This document shows positions 8,042 to 17,513 of a DNA stretch of 38,287 nt, one piece after another (within the stretch, counting starts at the first letter, position 1; each line of letters starts with the position of its first letter). The DNA is from an uncultured Aquimarina sp. (lineage in GTDB: Bacteria > Bacteroidota > Bacteroidia > Flavobacteriales > Flavobacteriaceae). The notes beneath the pieces were generated by a model. That model searched no databases. It worked only from the letters and a program-made list of their open reading frames with translations, and was not told where the DNA came from. The stretch lies in the NCBI GenBank assembly GCA_947498595.1, contig CANMKX010000036.1, positions 1 through 38,287 on the forward strand, written 5' to 3'. Made by a program: the position numbers and the translations under genes.

Positions 8042-8944
8042 ATGAAATTATCAAAATTAGTATTGAAGTCTCAAAATATTAAAGAGGCAATTGCATATTA
8101 TACCAAAGTACTTGGAGCAGAATTAATAAGTATTTCTAATAAAGAGAAAGAAGAGAGATATCTATTTCAATTTACCAAAGGGAATAGTGCTGCATTAGAA
8201 TTGAGACATCAAAAAGGATTAGATGATAAAAATGATGCATATAAGCAAGAGCCAACAGATACTTATTGGAAATATAGTTTATTTGTATGTGATATTCTTC
8301 AAGTATACAATGCTATTAAAAATAATCATACGATAGGGACTCCATACCAATTTGGTAACATAGGATATTTATCGCATACACATGATATAGAAGCCTATAA
8401 TATCGAATTTATTCAAAAAGATTTTAAAGAGAATACCAAACCATCTATAGCACAAGATCAGTACCCGTTAAAAGAAATTCCTGTATTAGGTTTGATAACT
8501 TTACGTACAAAAGATCCATTAAAAAGTATTCAATTTTATGAATTGTATTTTGAACTTAAATTACATGTTAGAATGTATGTTGATAGAGGAAATGGAGTTG
8601 GTTTTACATTATATTTCTTAGGAGGTAAATCATTGCAAGCACCAAGTAAAGACATTGATGCTATAGAAAATAGAGAATGGATGTATCAACAAAATGAAAC
8701 TTTTATAGAATTACAATACCATTGGGGAACAGAACATGATTTTGAACTAGAATACAATAGTAAAGAAAAAAAACGTTTAGGATTTCAGGGAATTGAATTT
8801 ACAACTACGAATAATAAAAAAATTAAAGAAAAATTATCTTCAGACAATCAGCCTATAAGCATTCATAAAGATGAAATAAATGAAAAAGAGATCCTTACAG
8901 TTATTAGCCCTGATAAGCATCCAATATTTATTTCCCAATTATAG
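8042..8944 (+). CDS. Double-domain VOC protein, C-terminal half like glyoxalase I but lacking most metal ligands
   Basis: With the ATG at 8042 the protein has 300 residues and begins directly with a VOC strand (KLSKLVLKSQNIKEAIAYY). The frame is open further upstream from a TTG at 7916, but that extension is basic and unlike the family. Two VOC (vicinal oxygen chelate) modules cover about 1-130 and 147-300. The second resembles eukaryotic-type glyoxalase I: LRTKDPLKSIQFY, FTLYFLGG, FIELQYHWGTEHD. Compared with human GLO1, the Glu of that motif (E223) remains. The Gln ligand is replaced by a hydrophobic residue (about 151-152), the GFGHIG His region reads GFQGIE, and the last Glu (WIEI) reads PIFI. 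It is therefore probably not a canonical lactoylglutathione lyase. The 3' end overlaps the convergent phosphoesterase gene by 17 bases. Confidence 0.7.
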   Translation: MKLSKLVLKSQNIKEAIAYYTKVLGAELISISNKEKEERYLFQFTKGNSAALELRHQKGLDDKNDAYKQEPTDTYWKYSLFVCDILQVYNAIKNNHTIGTPYQFGNIGYLSHTHDIEAYNIEFIQKDFKENTKPSIAQDQYPLKEIPVLGLITLRTKDPLKSIQFYELYFELKLHVRMYVDRGNGVGFTLYFLGGKSLQAPSKDIDAIENREWMYQQNETFIELQYHWGTEHDFELEYNSKEKKRLGFQGIEFTTTNNKKIKEKLSSDNQPISIHKDEINEKEILTVISPDKHPIFISQL

Positions 8945-9764
8945 TAATTGCAGCTAACATACTTTCAGGTGTTACATCTTCTAGCTCCAAGCTAGCATTT
9001 GTTACATCTGTTTTTTTTATGTTGCTTGAAGGATATGTTTTAAGTTCCCATCGTTTATCATGGTACTCTAAAGAAGTTAAATTCTCGACCCAATCTCCAG
9101 AATTAAGGTATAGGCAGGTACCGTTCTCTCTTACTTTACGAATCATTTTAGGTTGGTGAATATGTCCACAAATAACATATTTATAACCATTATCTATCGC
9201 TAATTCTGCGGCAACTTGTTCAAAATCACTAATGTATTTTAATGCTTTTTTGACACTGTTTTTTATCTTTTTTGAAAGCGAAAATTTTTCTTTTCCAAGC
9301 TTAACTAACCCCCAATTAATAAGGCGATTTAGTAAAATTAAAGTATCATAACCCCAACCTCCAATTTTGGCTAACCATTTAGCATTTTGAATTGAAGCAT
9401 CAAAAACATCACCATGAAAAAACCACGCTTTTTTACCATCTAAATTTAAAACCAACTTATCTACAATAGAAAAATTCCCCATTTTGGTATTACTGAACTT
9501 ACGAAGCATCTCATCATGGTTTCCAGTAATATAGATTACTTCTGTGCCTTTAGAAGCAAAATCTAGAATTTTTTTAATTACATTTAAATGTGCTTTAGGA
9601 AAATATCTTTTTCTAAATTGCCATATATCAATAATATCACCATTAAGCACTAATGTTTTAGGCTTAATACTGTTTAAATAATAAAGCAATTCTTTTGCAT
9701 GACAACCATAAGTTCCTAGATGAATATCTGAAAGAACTACTAATTCAATTTCTCTCTTTTCCAT
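8928..9764 (-). CDS. LpxH-like metallophosphoesterase (probable UDP-2,3-diacylglucosamine pyrophosphohydrolase)
   Basis: The 278-residue calcineurin-like phosphoesterase carries the full set of dimetal motifs in order: LSDIHLGTYG (11-20), NGDIIDIWQF (about 41-50), GNHDE (about 81-85), HGDVFD, and GHIHQPKM near residue 200. Members of this group hydrolyse UDP-2,3-diacylglucosamine to lipid X in lipid A synthesis, on the inner face of the membrane. The NGDIIDIW block and the overall length fit that group, but related phosphoesterases are hard to separate by eye. Its last 17 bases overlap the convergent VOC gene. Confidence 0.75.
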   Translation of the reverse strand: MEKREIELVVLSDIHLGTYGCHAKELLYYLNSIKPKTLVLNGDIIDIWQFRKRYFPKAHLNVIKKILDFASKGTEVIYITGNHDEMLRKFSNTKMGNFSIVDKLVLNLDGKKAWFFHGDVFDASIQNAKWLAKIGGWGYDTLILLNRLINWGLVKLGKEKFSLSKKIKNSVKKALKYISDFEQVAAELAIDNGYKYVICGHIHQPKMIRKVRENGTCLYLNSGDWVENLTSLEYHDKRWELKTYPSSNIKKTDVTNASLELEDVTPESMLAAITIIGK

Positions 9765-10165
9765 AATGCATTTTCTTATAACATTATTGCTAATAGATGG
9801 ATACCAATTAAATTTTAAAATGAATCTAATTGATTATTTTAATGCTCATTTGGTGCAACTATACTCTTACAATGCAAAGAACGAAAACTGATGTTAAGTA
9901 AAGTTTACTAGAGAATAAGCAGATTGTTATTAAATTAATACAATATATGCCTGATATACATACTCAAATGATAAAACACAAAACTATCAATTAATATAAG
10001 TAGATATACAATGCTATTATTCAAGTGATTAAATTAAATGTATGAAAATTACTTAAACATATTCTAGTAGTATAACATCAATCGATTTAAAATCAAATAT
10101 TTCAAATTTGTTATAAAAAAACAGATATATGAAGCGATAAGTTTAGTTTTATTAAGATTTAAAAT
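9765..10165. other. Intergenic region, about 400 bases, no gene seen
   Basis: This very AT-rich spacer separates the divergent phosphoesterase and aroC genes. The octamer gatataca occurs twice (about 9954 and 10003). I see no ORF with a family signature, no RNA gene and no terminator. Confidence 0.4.
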
Positions 10166-10173
10166 TATTTTTG
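10166..10173 (+). promoter_or_regulatory. Candidate -7 box for aroC
   Basis: TATTTTTG matches the Bacteroidetes -7 consensus TAnnTTTG and ends 18 bases before the aroC ATG. No TTG is found at the expected -33 distance, and such boxes occur by chance in AT-rich DNA. Confidence 0.35.
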
Positions 10174-10191
10174 TTTGAAAAAGAAAACGTA

Positions 10192-11253
10192 ATGTCAGGG
10201 AATACATTTGGAAAAATATTTAAAGTAACAACATTTGGAGAATCACATGGTGTTGCTATTGGTGGAATTATTGATGGGTGTCCTGCAGGAGTCCTTCTTG
10301 ATTTAGATAAAATCCAAAATGAATTGGATCGCAGAAAACCTGGGCAATCTGCTATAGTTACACAACGAAAAGAACCAGATACAGTTGAATTTTATTCAGG
10401 TATTTTTGAAGGATATACTACAGGTACGCCAATTGGTTTTATTATTAAAAACGCAAACCAAAAATCCAAAGATTATTCTCATATTAAAGATGCATATAGA
10501 CCTTCTCATGCAGATTATACGTATGATCAAAAATATGGTACTCGTGACTATAGAGGAGGAGGACGTTCATCAGCGAGAGAAACAGCAAGTAGAGTTGTTG
10601 CTGGAGCGATAGCAAAACAAGTATTAAAAGATTTAGAATTTAATGCATATGTAAGTGCTGTAGGAAGCATAATATTAGATCAAGCATATACTACTTTAGA
10701 TTTTAAAGAAACTGAAAAGAATATTGTAAGATGTCCTGATCCAATTAAAGCATTAGAAATGGAAAACTACATTAAGCAGATCCGAAAAGAAGGAGATACT
10801 GTAGGAGGTGTTGTAAGTTGTGTCATTTTTGGTGTTCCTGTAGGTTTAGGTGAACCTGTATTTGATCGCTTACATGCTGAGTTAGGTAAAGCTATGTTGT
10901 CTATCAATGCAGTTAAAGGATTTGAATATGGTAGTGGTTTTGAAGGAGCAAAATTAAAAGGAAGCCAGCATAATGATTTGTTCAACCCTGATGGGACTAC
11001 TAAAACAAATCTTTCTGGAGGAATTCAAGGAGGGATTTCTAATGGTATGGATATTTATTTTAATGTAGCTTTTAAACCAGTTGCTACAATAATGCAAGAT
11101 CAAGAAACTATTGATAAAAATGGAACGATAGTTACCATGCAAGGTAAAGGGAGACACGATCCTTGTGTTGTACCAAGGGCTGTCCCTATTGTAGAAGCAA
11201 TGGCCGCTCTAGTACTTGTGGATAATTGGTTATTGAATAGAACTTCAAAATAA
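10192..11253 (+). CDS. aroC: Chorismate synthase
   Basis: It catalyses the last shikimate step, 5-enolpyruvylshikimate-3-phosphate to chorismate, with reduced FMN. With the ATG at 10192 the protein has 353 residues and begins [20 protein letters not shown], the normal N-terminus of the family. The in-frame TTG seven codons earlier is rejected for that reason. Signatures seen are [25 protein letters not shown], the [17 protein letters not shown] block and [12 protein letters not shown] terminator follows. It appears monocistronic. Confidence 0.97.
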   Translation: MSGNTFGKIFKVTTFGESHGVAIGGIIDGCPAGVLLDLDKIQNELDRRKPGQSAIVTQRKEPDTVEFYSGIFEGYTTGTPIGFIIKNANQKSKDYSHIKDAYRPSHADYTYDQKYGTRDYRGGGRSSARETASRVVAGAIAKQVLKDLEFNAYVSAVGSIILDQAYTTLDFKETEKNIVRCPDPIKALEMENYIKQIRKEGDTVGGVVSCVIFGVPVGLGEPVFDRLHAELGKAMLSINAVKGFEYGSGFEGAKLKGSQHNDLFNPDGTTKTNLSGGIQGGISNGMDIYFNVAFKPVATIMQDQETIDKNGTIVTMQGKGRHDPCVVPRAVPIVEAMAALVLVDNWLLNRTSK

Positions 11254-11282
11254 TAGTAAATAACAAGAAATAATATAAGATA

Positions 11283-11316
11283 AAAACAGTATTCTTAAGA
11301 AGAGTACTGTTTTTTT
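11283..11316 (+). terminator. Rho-independent terminator of aroC
   Basis: The arms aaaacagtattctt (11283-11296) and aagagtactgtttt (11300-11313) pair over 14 positions with one G-U, around a 3-base loop, and run into a T-tract. Confidence 0.85.
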
Positions 11317-11408
11317 GTATTTAATTTATATATTGAACGACTAATAAAACAACTATAAATACACATCAAATCTGGTGGTATTAACATAAAATAATAAAAT
11401 TGTAGTTT

Positions 11409-12731
11409 ATGAAAAAAATGGCGCTGCATTGGCAGATATTAATTGGAATGTTAGCTGGAGTATTATTTGGCTATACAATGACCCATTTTTCGGCAGGAAA
11501 AGAGATAGTTGGTGACTGGATCAAACCATTTGGGACTATTTTCGTAAACCTTCTTAAGTTAATAGCAGTACCATTAATTGTAGCATCATTAATAAAAGGA
11601 ATCTCGGATTTACAAGATATTTCTAAATTTAAAAAAATTGGAGGTAGAACAATTATTATTTATATTCTAACAACAGTTGTTGCAATTTGTATAGGACTTA
11701 CCTTGGTAAATATATTAAAACCAGGAGATGGAATTACACAAGAAACTATAGAAAAATTAACTACAGAATATGCAGGAAACTCTAAAATTTCGGCACGTAT
11801 TGCAGAAGCTTCAAAACAAAAGGAGAGTGGTCCTTTACAATTTATTGTAGATATGGTTCCTCAAAATGCTTTTAAAGCTATGAGTAATAATAAGATGATG
11901 CTTCAAGTTATATTCTTTACTATTTTCTTAGGAATTAGTATGTTATTAGTAAAACCGTCTCAATCAAAATCATTAAAAGACTTTTTTGATAGTTTAAATG
12001 AGGTGATTCTTAAAATGGTAGACTTGATTATGCTATTTGCACCATATGCTGTTTTTGCATTACTAGCAAATGTAGTAGTCACTTCAGATGATGCAGATAT
12101 TCTATTGGCATTATTAAAATATGCTGGAGTTGTAGTTACAGGATTATTACTGATGATAGGTTTTTATACATTACTTGTAGCATTTGTTACAAAAAGATCT
12201 CCTATCTGGTTTTTGAAACAAATTAGTCCTGCACAACTATTGGCTTTTTCTACTAGTTCAAGTGCTGCAACATTACCCGTAACTATGGAAAGGGTAGAGG
12301 AGCATATAGGAGTTGATAAAGAAGTGTCTAGTTTTGTATTACCTGTTGGTGCTACTATAAATATGGATGGAACAAGTTTATATCAAGCAGTTGCAGCAGT
12401 ATTTATCATGCAAGTTTTATGGCCAGAAGGTCTTACTTTTAGTAATCAAATTACAATTGTACTCACAGCTTTATTGGCGTCTATTGGATCAGCAGCAGTT
12501 CCTGGCGCAGGAATGGTGATGTTGGTAATTGTATTAGAAGCCATTGGATTTCCAGCAGACAAATTACCTATTGGATTAGCATTGATCTTTGCAGTTGATC
12601 GCCCTCTTGATATGTGTAGAACTACGATCAATGTAACAGGTGACGCAACAGTATCGATGATTGTAGCAAAAACAGTAGGAAAATTAGGAAAACCAAAAGT
12701 AAAAGATTGGGATGATAACCTTAAAAAATAA
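11409..12731 (+). CDS. Dicarboxylate/amino acid:cation symporter (DAACS, GltP-like)
   Basis: The 440-residue polytopic inner-membrane protein belongs to the glutamate/aspartate/C4-dicarboxylate transporter family (GltPh fold). The hairpin signature FSTSSSAATLP, the NMDGT motif and the late PGAGMVML and DRPLDMCRTTINVTGD segments are present, covering the substrate and cation sites. The conserved Arg in MCRTTINVTGD favours an acidic amino acid or dicarboxylate substrate. It stands alone between two terminators. Confidence 0.93.
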   Translation: MKKMALHWQILIGMLAGVLFGYTMTHFSAGKEIVGDWIKPFGTIFVNLLKLIAVPLIVASLIKGISDLQDISKFKKIGGRTIIIYILTTVVAICIGLTLVNILKPGDGITQETIEKLTTEYAGNSKISARIAEASKQKESGPLQFIVDMVPQNAFKAMSNNKMMLQVIFFTIFLGISMLLVKPSQSKSLKDFFDSLNEVILKMVDLIMLFAPYAVFALLANVVVTSDDADILLALLKYAGVVVTGLLLMIGFYTLLVAFVTKRSPIWFLKQISPAQLLAFSTSSSAATLPVTMERVEEHIGVDKEVSSFVLPVGATINMDGTSLYQAVAAVFIMQVLWPEGLTFSNQITIVLTALLASIGSAAVPGAGMVMLVIVLEAIGFPADKLPIGLALIFAVDRPLDMCRTTINVTGDATVSMIVAKTVGKLGKPKVKDWDDNLKK

Positions 12732-12748
12732 ACCGCATTATCATAAAC

Positions 12749-12781
12749 AAAAAAGGAGTCTTGTAATAAGACTCCTTTTTT
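12749..12781 (+). terminator. Rho-independent terminator of the DAACS symporter gene
   Basis: A perfect 14-bp stem (aaaaaaggagtctt / aagactcctttttt) with loop gtaat, followed by further T residues. Confidence 0.9.
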
Positions 12782-12884
12782 TGTTACACCTGTCACATCC
12801 TGAAATAGCGTTACATAGTTTCATTCATAATAAAAGTATTGAAGCTAATTACGGTGATTTAATATAAATATATTTTAGTGCTGT

Positions 12885-14561
12885 TTATAAATTAATTCTC
12901 TTTCTTTTAGGATATTTTACTTGGTACGAAAATTCTTTCTCGATTGTTTCTAAAGATTTTAAGGTTAATTTCCATTGTAACATTCCTGTTTTTTTATTGT
13001 AATCAGCATCATTTACTTCTATTTTATCTAATTTTATCTCCTTATTTTGTGATATTGGAATTCTATCTTCCAATATTAAATCAACAGATGACCTTTTACC
13101 ATTTTTGATATTAATATTATAGCCTCTATTAACTATTTTTGTAGCACCAATAAGGGAGGTACTTTTAAAATTATTTAACTGCTTTCTTTTAATGACAACA
13201 GAAGGATCAATTCCCAATGATACCGTAAACTCTTTTGTATTTACAGAAGTATCTATATAAGTTTGACCAATATAAGTTCCATTATAATATATATTAGCTT
13301 CTCCTGCTAATAAATCAAATTGTTCCCAATTAGTAAGTTTTGCTGTTAAATACACATTTTGATCCAAAACAGGCGCAGCATAATATTCATATGTTGCTTT
13401 AATATCAAAATTATCAATTTGAATAATCGTTATCTCTTGATCAGAAAGTATGCTATACTTTTTTTTAATTTTAAATAGAGTTGCTGTTAAATTCTCTTCT
13501 TTAATTTCAATAGTTTCATTATAATCAATCTTTGCCTCTTGCTTTTCTGTTCTGTATGAACTACTTTTTTTAATTCCATATGTAGCTACAACTTCTTCTT
13601 CTTCTAATTCTTGTTCATCTACTTCTAGCTGAATGTTCGCCATTGATGGATTATAGATATAATTTGATCTTCTTTTGGCATGACGAGCTCTAGAATTTAC
13701 ATAAGTAAAATTTAAATATTTTGAATCTAATTTAGGCTTTATCGAGTTTGTATTTGGATTCCCTGTAGAAAGAGTTAGATTTACATTATCCCAATTACTA
13801 CCTGTTTGTTGAAATATATTAGCTTTATAACTAAAGTTTAAAGGAGAATTAATGTTTTTTGATTTGATATCATATAATGGAAACCATCCAGCATTATCTA
13901 CCAAATAGTTTATTTTCATATTCAAAGAGATTAAAATATCACTATCTAATTTTATAATAATTTCTCCTCTATAAGTTTTAGAGTTACCTGATAATTTACT
14001 CTTTTGTAGTTTTAAGTCAGTTATTTTGGCTTCTATATTGGATTTTCTACGATTAGCATTATAAATTTCATTTTGAATACTACTAATTCGTTTTCTATAG
14101 TACGTAGATATTTCTATTATTTTATTCAAAGATAACTCTGAATTATCACTTTTTATTTTTTGATTATTTTCTAATAATTTTTGCTCGTGATTCAAACCAT
14201 TGATGAGATTGATTATTTCATTTTTTGATTTTAATTTTTGTTTTAATTCAATTTCCAAAAGACTTATTTCTTTGGAAACCTTTCTCTTTTCTAGATAATT
14301 TTTAGAATAATTAATTGATAAAACAGATGTGTTTTTTAGACCTGATAACTGTATACTATTCTCTCGTATATTAGGGGATAAATCATAAAGTTTTATAACA
14401 TTTTTACCTTTAACTAGATTAACAATTGCCGTTCGATTGATTTGAGCACCTTCACGATATACTGTAACGTTTTTGATAGTCGAAGGAGTTTTTTTTCCAT
14501 CATTTGCATTAGATATAACAAAGAAAAAACAACAAAAAATAAGTGTAAATATTCTAATCAT
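12885..14561 (-). CDS. Exported DUF4140/DUF4139 protein (mucoidy inhibitor MuiA-like)
   Basis: The 558-residue protein begins with a signal peptide (MIRIFTLIFCCFFFVISNAN). An N-terminal DUF4140-like region starts at about residue 26 (TIKNVTVYREGAQINRTAIV). A long charged coiled coil spans about 90-195, and a beta-rich DUF4139 region follows to the C-terminus. An acidic insertion (ELEEEEVV, about residue 317) is notable. The family is widespread in Bacteroidetes; its biochemical role is unknown and the mucoidy name comes from a distant homologue. It is the last of four minus-strand genes, 136 bases after the DCC gene. Confidence 0.8.
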   Translation of the reverse strand: MIRIFTLIFCCFFFVISNANDGKKTPSTIKNVTVYREGAQINRTAIVNLVKGKNVIKLYDLSPNIRENSIQLSGLKNTSVLSINYSKNYLEKRKVSKEISLLEIELKQKLKSKNEIINLINGLNHEQKLLENNQKIKSDNSELSLNKIIEISTYYRKRISSIQNEIYNANRRKSNIEAKITDLKLQKSKLSGNSKTYRGEIIIKLDSDILISLNMKINYLVDNAGWFPLYDIKSKNINSPLNFSYKANIFQQTGSNWDNVNLTLSTGNPNTNSIKPKLDSKYLNFTYVNSRARHAKRRSNYIYNPSMANIQLEVDEQELEEEEVVATYGIKKSSSYRTEKQEAKIDYNETIEIKEENLTATLFKIKKKYSILSDQEITIIQIDNFDIKATYEYYAAPVLDQNVYLTAKLTNWEQFDLLAGEANIYYNGTYIGQTYIDTSVNTKEFTVSLGIDPSVVIKRKQLNNFKSTSLIGATKIVNRGYNINIKNGKRSSVDLILEDRIPISQNKEIKLDKIEVNDADYNKKTGMLQWKLTLKSLETIEKEFSYQVKYPKRKRINL

Positions 14562-14697
14562 ATATATAGTTTAATTGGATTCATAATAAAATTATATAGT
14601 ATAAATCTATTGTTATCAAAAATAAATACCAAGATTGCTTGAGTAAAATCGGTATCTCATTTAGTTAACAAATCATTTGGATGAGTAAGTTGAAATT

Positions 14698-15114
14698 CTA
14701 GAGTTGATCTAGAAATAGTTTTCTTAATTTAGGAGAAGGGAGCATACAACTCTCTTTTTTACCAAACCATTTATATCGGTTTTTAGCAATAAAATCGTAA
14801 ACTAAATCTCTAATGAATTTTGGTAAGACTAAGAAAACAACAAGGATTGAATAGCCTCCACTAAGGTGTTTTGCAATATGTAAAGCTGCTGAAGATTTAT
14901 GAAAATATTGAGTTTCAGAATTAATTAATAGTATAGAATCTAATGACGTTGAATCAATATTAAACTGATCTATATATTTCTTCCCAATTTCGCTTTGTAG
15001 TGAAGCATATCTGAACACGTCATTTTTATCATGTTTAATGATAAAATTAATTGCGCTGTTACAAAGGTTACAAACACCATCGAATAGGATAACTTTTTTA
15101 CCTTCTAAATTCAT
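14698..15114 (-). CDS. DCC-family thiol-disulfide oxidoreductase-like protein (DUF393)
   Basis: Starting at the ATG at 15114 (a GTG two codons upstream is the alternative), the product has 138 residues. The signature FDGVCNLCN at the N-terminus carries the CxxC pair of the DCC family, and the segment KHDKNDVFRYASLQSE follows as usual. The family is related to thioredoxin-fold redox proteins, but its substrates are mostly unknown. The gene is 38 bases downstream of the RmlD-like gene. Confidence 0.88.
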   Translation of the reverse strand: MNLEGKKVILFDGVCNLCNSAINFIIKHDKNDVFRYASLQSEIGKKYIDQFNIDSTSLDSILLINSETQYFHKSSAALHIAKHLSGGYSILVVFLVLPKFIRDLVYDFIAKNRYKWFGKKESCMLPSPKLRKLFLDQL

Positions 15115-15119
15115 AAACA

Positions 15120-15127
15120 CAAAGATA
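15120..15127 (-). promoter_or_regulatory. Candidate -7 box directly before the DCC gene
   Basis: On the minus strand this reads TATCTTTG, a match to TAnnTTTG. It ends six bases before the ATG, so any transcript would be nearly leaderless. No -33 TTG was found, and the box could be chance. Confidence 0.25.
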
Positions 15128-15152
15128 AATCTAAATTTAGAAATATGAATAG

Positions 15153-15971
15153 TTATTTATTTAAGAGTACTTGATTGATTACATCTTCTATTGTTAACTG
15201 TAGGTGAGTAGGTAATAAGTTATCTTTGGGTAATACCGCTAAATATCGATCTTCATTAGCATCATATACTTGCTTGTAAATGGGGTCTATAATATTTAAT
15301 TCTTTACAAATATCTTTTATCAAATCGTAATGATGAATTAAATCAGTGCTCCCTAAATGAAAAATTCCATGTAAATCATGATTTATAATATAGTGCAATT
15401 GTTGTGTTAATTTACTAATGGTAGTTGCATTAATAATAACATTAGGAAAAACTTCAATTGCAGCTTTAAACTTATAAGCATTCTTTATTTGTACGATCCT
15501 AGGACTAGATGCACCAAAAATCATTGGAATTCTAGCAATGACATATTTTTTTGTCGGAATACGCATTAAGGCATTTTCTATTTTAATTTTAAACCTACCG
15601 TAAACACTTTCACTAAAAGTTTTATCAAATTCGTATGATGGGTAATTGCTAAATGTATCAAAAACATTAGCACTTGATAAAAATATTAATTTAGAATCGT
15701 GTGTTGAAACCCATTGTATTAATCGTTGATGAGCATCTAATTGCGAATTAAAATTCCCTCTTAAAGATGCTATAATATAAGTTGGTTTTAAATTATCTAA
15801 AAGTATGGAAACATCTTCTAGTTCCATATCGTATTGATAGAATTTTTGATTTAATTCATACTCTGTGTTTTCACTACAATATGTTCCATAGGTATCAAAA
15901 AATGAATGCAATTCTTTATACAATGCATTACCAATAAAACTACTAACTCCTATAATTAATATTTTTTTCAA
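15153..15971 (-). CDS. RmlD-like NAD(P)-dependent sugar-nucleotide reductase/epimerase
   Basis: The 272-residue short-chain dehydrogenase-type protein has an N-terminal Rossmann motif (KKILIIGVSSFIGNALY). It contains a Ser-rich strand SSANVFD, and YGRFKIKIE supplies a Tyr/Lys catalytic pair with the usual YxxxK spacing. It resembles dTDP-4-dehydrorhamnose reductase more than epimerases with a GxxGxxG motif, although here the glycine motif is loose (GVSSFIG). No rhamnose genes are nearby, so the substrate is unknown. It lies 60 bases downstream of gcvT, past a hairpin. Confidence 0.75.
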   Translation of the reverse strand: MKKILIIGVSSFIGNALYKELHSFFDTYGTYCSENTEYELNQKFYQYDMELEDVSILLDNLKPTYIIASLRGNFNSQLDAHQRLIQWVSTHDSKLIFLSSANVFDTFSNYPSYEFDKTFSESVYGRFKIKIENALMRIPTKKYVIARIPMIFGASSPRIVQIKNAYKFKAAIEVFPNVIINATTISKLTQQLHYIINHDLHGIFHLGSTDLIHHYDLIKDICKELNIIDPIYKQVYDANEDRYLAVLPKDNLLPTHLQLTIEDVINQVLLNK

Positions 15972-15989
15972 CTCAAGAGAAGATTAATC

Positions 15990-16023
15990 TTAGAGCTTTG
16001 ATTATTTTTAACCAAAGCTCTAA
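15990..16023 (-). terminator. Hairpin between gcvT and the RmlD-like gene
   Basis: A perfect 11-bp stem (ttagagctttg / caaagctctaa) with a 12-base loop lies directly after the gcvT stop. There is no good T-run on the minus side, so it may be a weak terminator, or an RNA-stability element that adjusts expression of the downstream gene. Confidence 0.5.
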
Positions 16024-16031
16024 TTTTATTA

Positions 16032-17114
16032 TTAACCTTTATAAAAAGGTAATTTAACAACAGTTGCAGAAACTGCTTTTTTACGAATTTTAATGTTTAT
16101 TTTACTATCAACTTTGGCCAATTCAACAGGAACATATCCTAATCCAATTCCTTTACCCAAAGATGGTGACATTGTACCAGAAGTAACAATACCTATAGCA
16201 ACACCTTCATCATCAACTATTTCATAATCTTGTCTAGGAATACCTCTTTCATCTAGTTCAAAAGCAATCAATTTACGAGTAACACCACTTTCTTTTTGAG
16301 CTTTTAAAGCAGGAGCATTTACGAAATCTTTAGTAAATTTTGTAATCCATCCTAAACCTGCTTCAAGTGGAGAAGTTGTATCATTAATATCATTACCATA
16401 TAAGCAATATCCCATCTCTAATCGTAGGGTATCTCTTGCTGCAAGACCAATTGGTTTAATTCCAAAATCAGCACCAGCTTTAAATACATTATCCCAAACT
16501 TGTTGGATAGTATCATTTTTACAGTAAATCTCAAAACCACCACTTCCAGTATATCCTGTAGCAGAAATAATTACATCATCAACACCAGCAAAATTAGCTA
16601 TTTCAAAAGTGTAAAATTTCATTGTACTTAGATTGACTTCAGTCAATGATTGCATCGCCTCAGCCGCTTTAGGCCCTTGTATTGCTAATAATGAATATTC
16701 ATCAGATGCATCATACATTTCAGCATTCATGGTATTATGACTTTTAATCCAATCCCAATCTTTTTCTATATTAGATGCATTGACTACTAATAAATATTTT
16801 TCATCAGCAATCTTGTAAACAATAAGATCATCTACAATTCCATTTTTATCATTAGGTAAACAGCTATATTGAGCTTTTCCGTCAACAAGTTTTGAAGCAT
16901 CATTAGATGTTACTTTTTGAATTAATTCTAAAGCATTTGGGCCAGAAATGATAAATTCTCCCATATGAGATACATCAAATACCCCAACGCCTTTTCGTAC
17001 AGTTTCGTGTTCTATAGTAACACCTTCATAAGAAACGGGCATATTATACCCTGCAAAAGGAACGATTTTAGCTTTTAAAGCTACGTGAGTCTCTGTTAAT
17101 GCAGTATTTTTCAT
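16032..17114 (-). CDS. gcvT: Aminomethyltransferase, glycine cleavage system T protein
   Basis: The 360-residue length is normal. It moves the methylene group from the aminomethyl-lipoyl H protein to tetrahydrofolate and releases ammonia. Characteristic segments are [25 protein letters not shown], the folate-region Asp in [28 protein letters not shown] and [17 protein letters not shown]. The gcvH and gcvP genes are not in the window, so the system is split. I saw no glycine riboswitch upstream. Confidence 0.97.
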   Translation of the reverse strand: MKNTALTETHVALKAKIVPFAGYNMPVSYEGVTIEHETVRKGVGVFDVSHMGEFIISGPNALELIQKVTSNDASKLVDGKAQYSCLPNDKNGIVDDLIVYKIADEKYLLVVNASNIEKDWDWIKSHNTMNAEMYDASDEYSLLAIQGPKAAEAMQSLTEVNLSTMKFYTFEIANFAGVDDVIISATGYTGSGGFEIYCKNDTIQQVWDNVFKAGADFGIKPIGLAARDTLRLEMGYCLYGNDINDTTSPLEAGLGWITKFTKDFVNAPALKAQKESGVTRKLIAFELDERGIPRQDYEIVDDEGVAIGIVTSGTMSPSLGKGIGLGYVPVELAKVDSKINIKIRKKAVSATVVKLPFYKG

Positions 17115-17374
17115 GTGTTCAATTTTTTTAATAATGTGAATATTTTTTATACACTGACCATCATAAATATCGATTGCCGAAAATAGGAAACTTTACCTAG
17201 CTATCCAATGCTTTTAATATTTTATAATTCTTAAAAAAACCTATAATCACTGACATTATCTAATGTCCATAAGTCATAACTATTTTTTGGTATGATTTGT
17301 GTTATGATAAAAAAAAAGTGATTTTTTAATCTCTTAAACTAGTATTAAAGAGTAAAATTGCTAATTTATTATTC
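17115..17374. other. Divergent intergenic region upstream of gcvT
   Basis: About 260 AT-rich bases lie between the gcvT start and the promoter of the M28-like gene. No ORF of note, RNA gene or riboswitch-like conserved core was seen. It must carry the gcvT promoter, but no clear -7 box was found. Confidence 0.4.
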
Positions 17375-17406
17375 TTGCATAATAAATAGTTTTTTATGTA
17401 TTTTTG
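17375..17406 (+). promoter_or_regulatory. Bacteroidetes-type promoter of the M28-like gene
   Basis: TTG at 17375-17377 and TATTTTTG at 17399-17406 are separated by 21 bases, fitting the TTG-N(17-23)-TAnnTTTG pattern of this phylum. The predicted transcript would have a leader of about 100 bases. Confidence 0.6.
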
Positions 17407-17513
17407 TATAAAATTTCAATAATTCTCGACAAAACTACAAGAAACTTATTTATACGAAAATGCAATATTTTTATTTTCTATAAGTTATACGAAAAAAAAC
17501 ACACAAAATAATC

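Noticed and set aside
10171..10191. TTG start seven codons before the aroC ATG
   Set aside because: Chorismate synthases start at the [12 protein letters not shown] sequence, and the TTG overlaps the candidate -7 box.
17115..17513. Glycine riboswitch upstream of gcvT
   Set aside because: No conserved glycine-aptamer core or tandem arrangement was seen in the AT-rich region.
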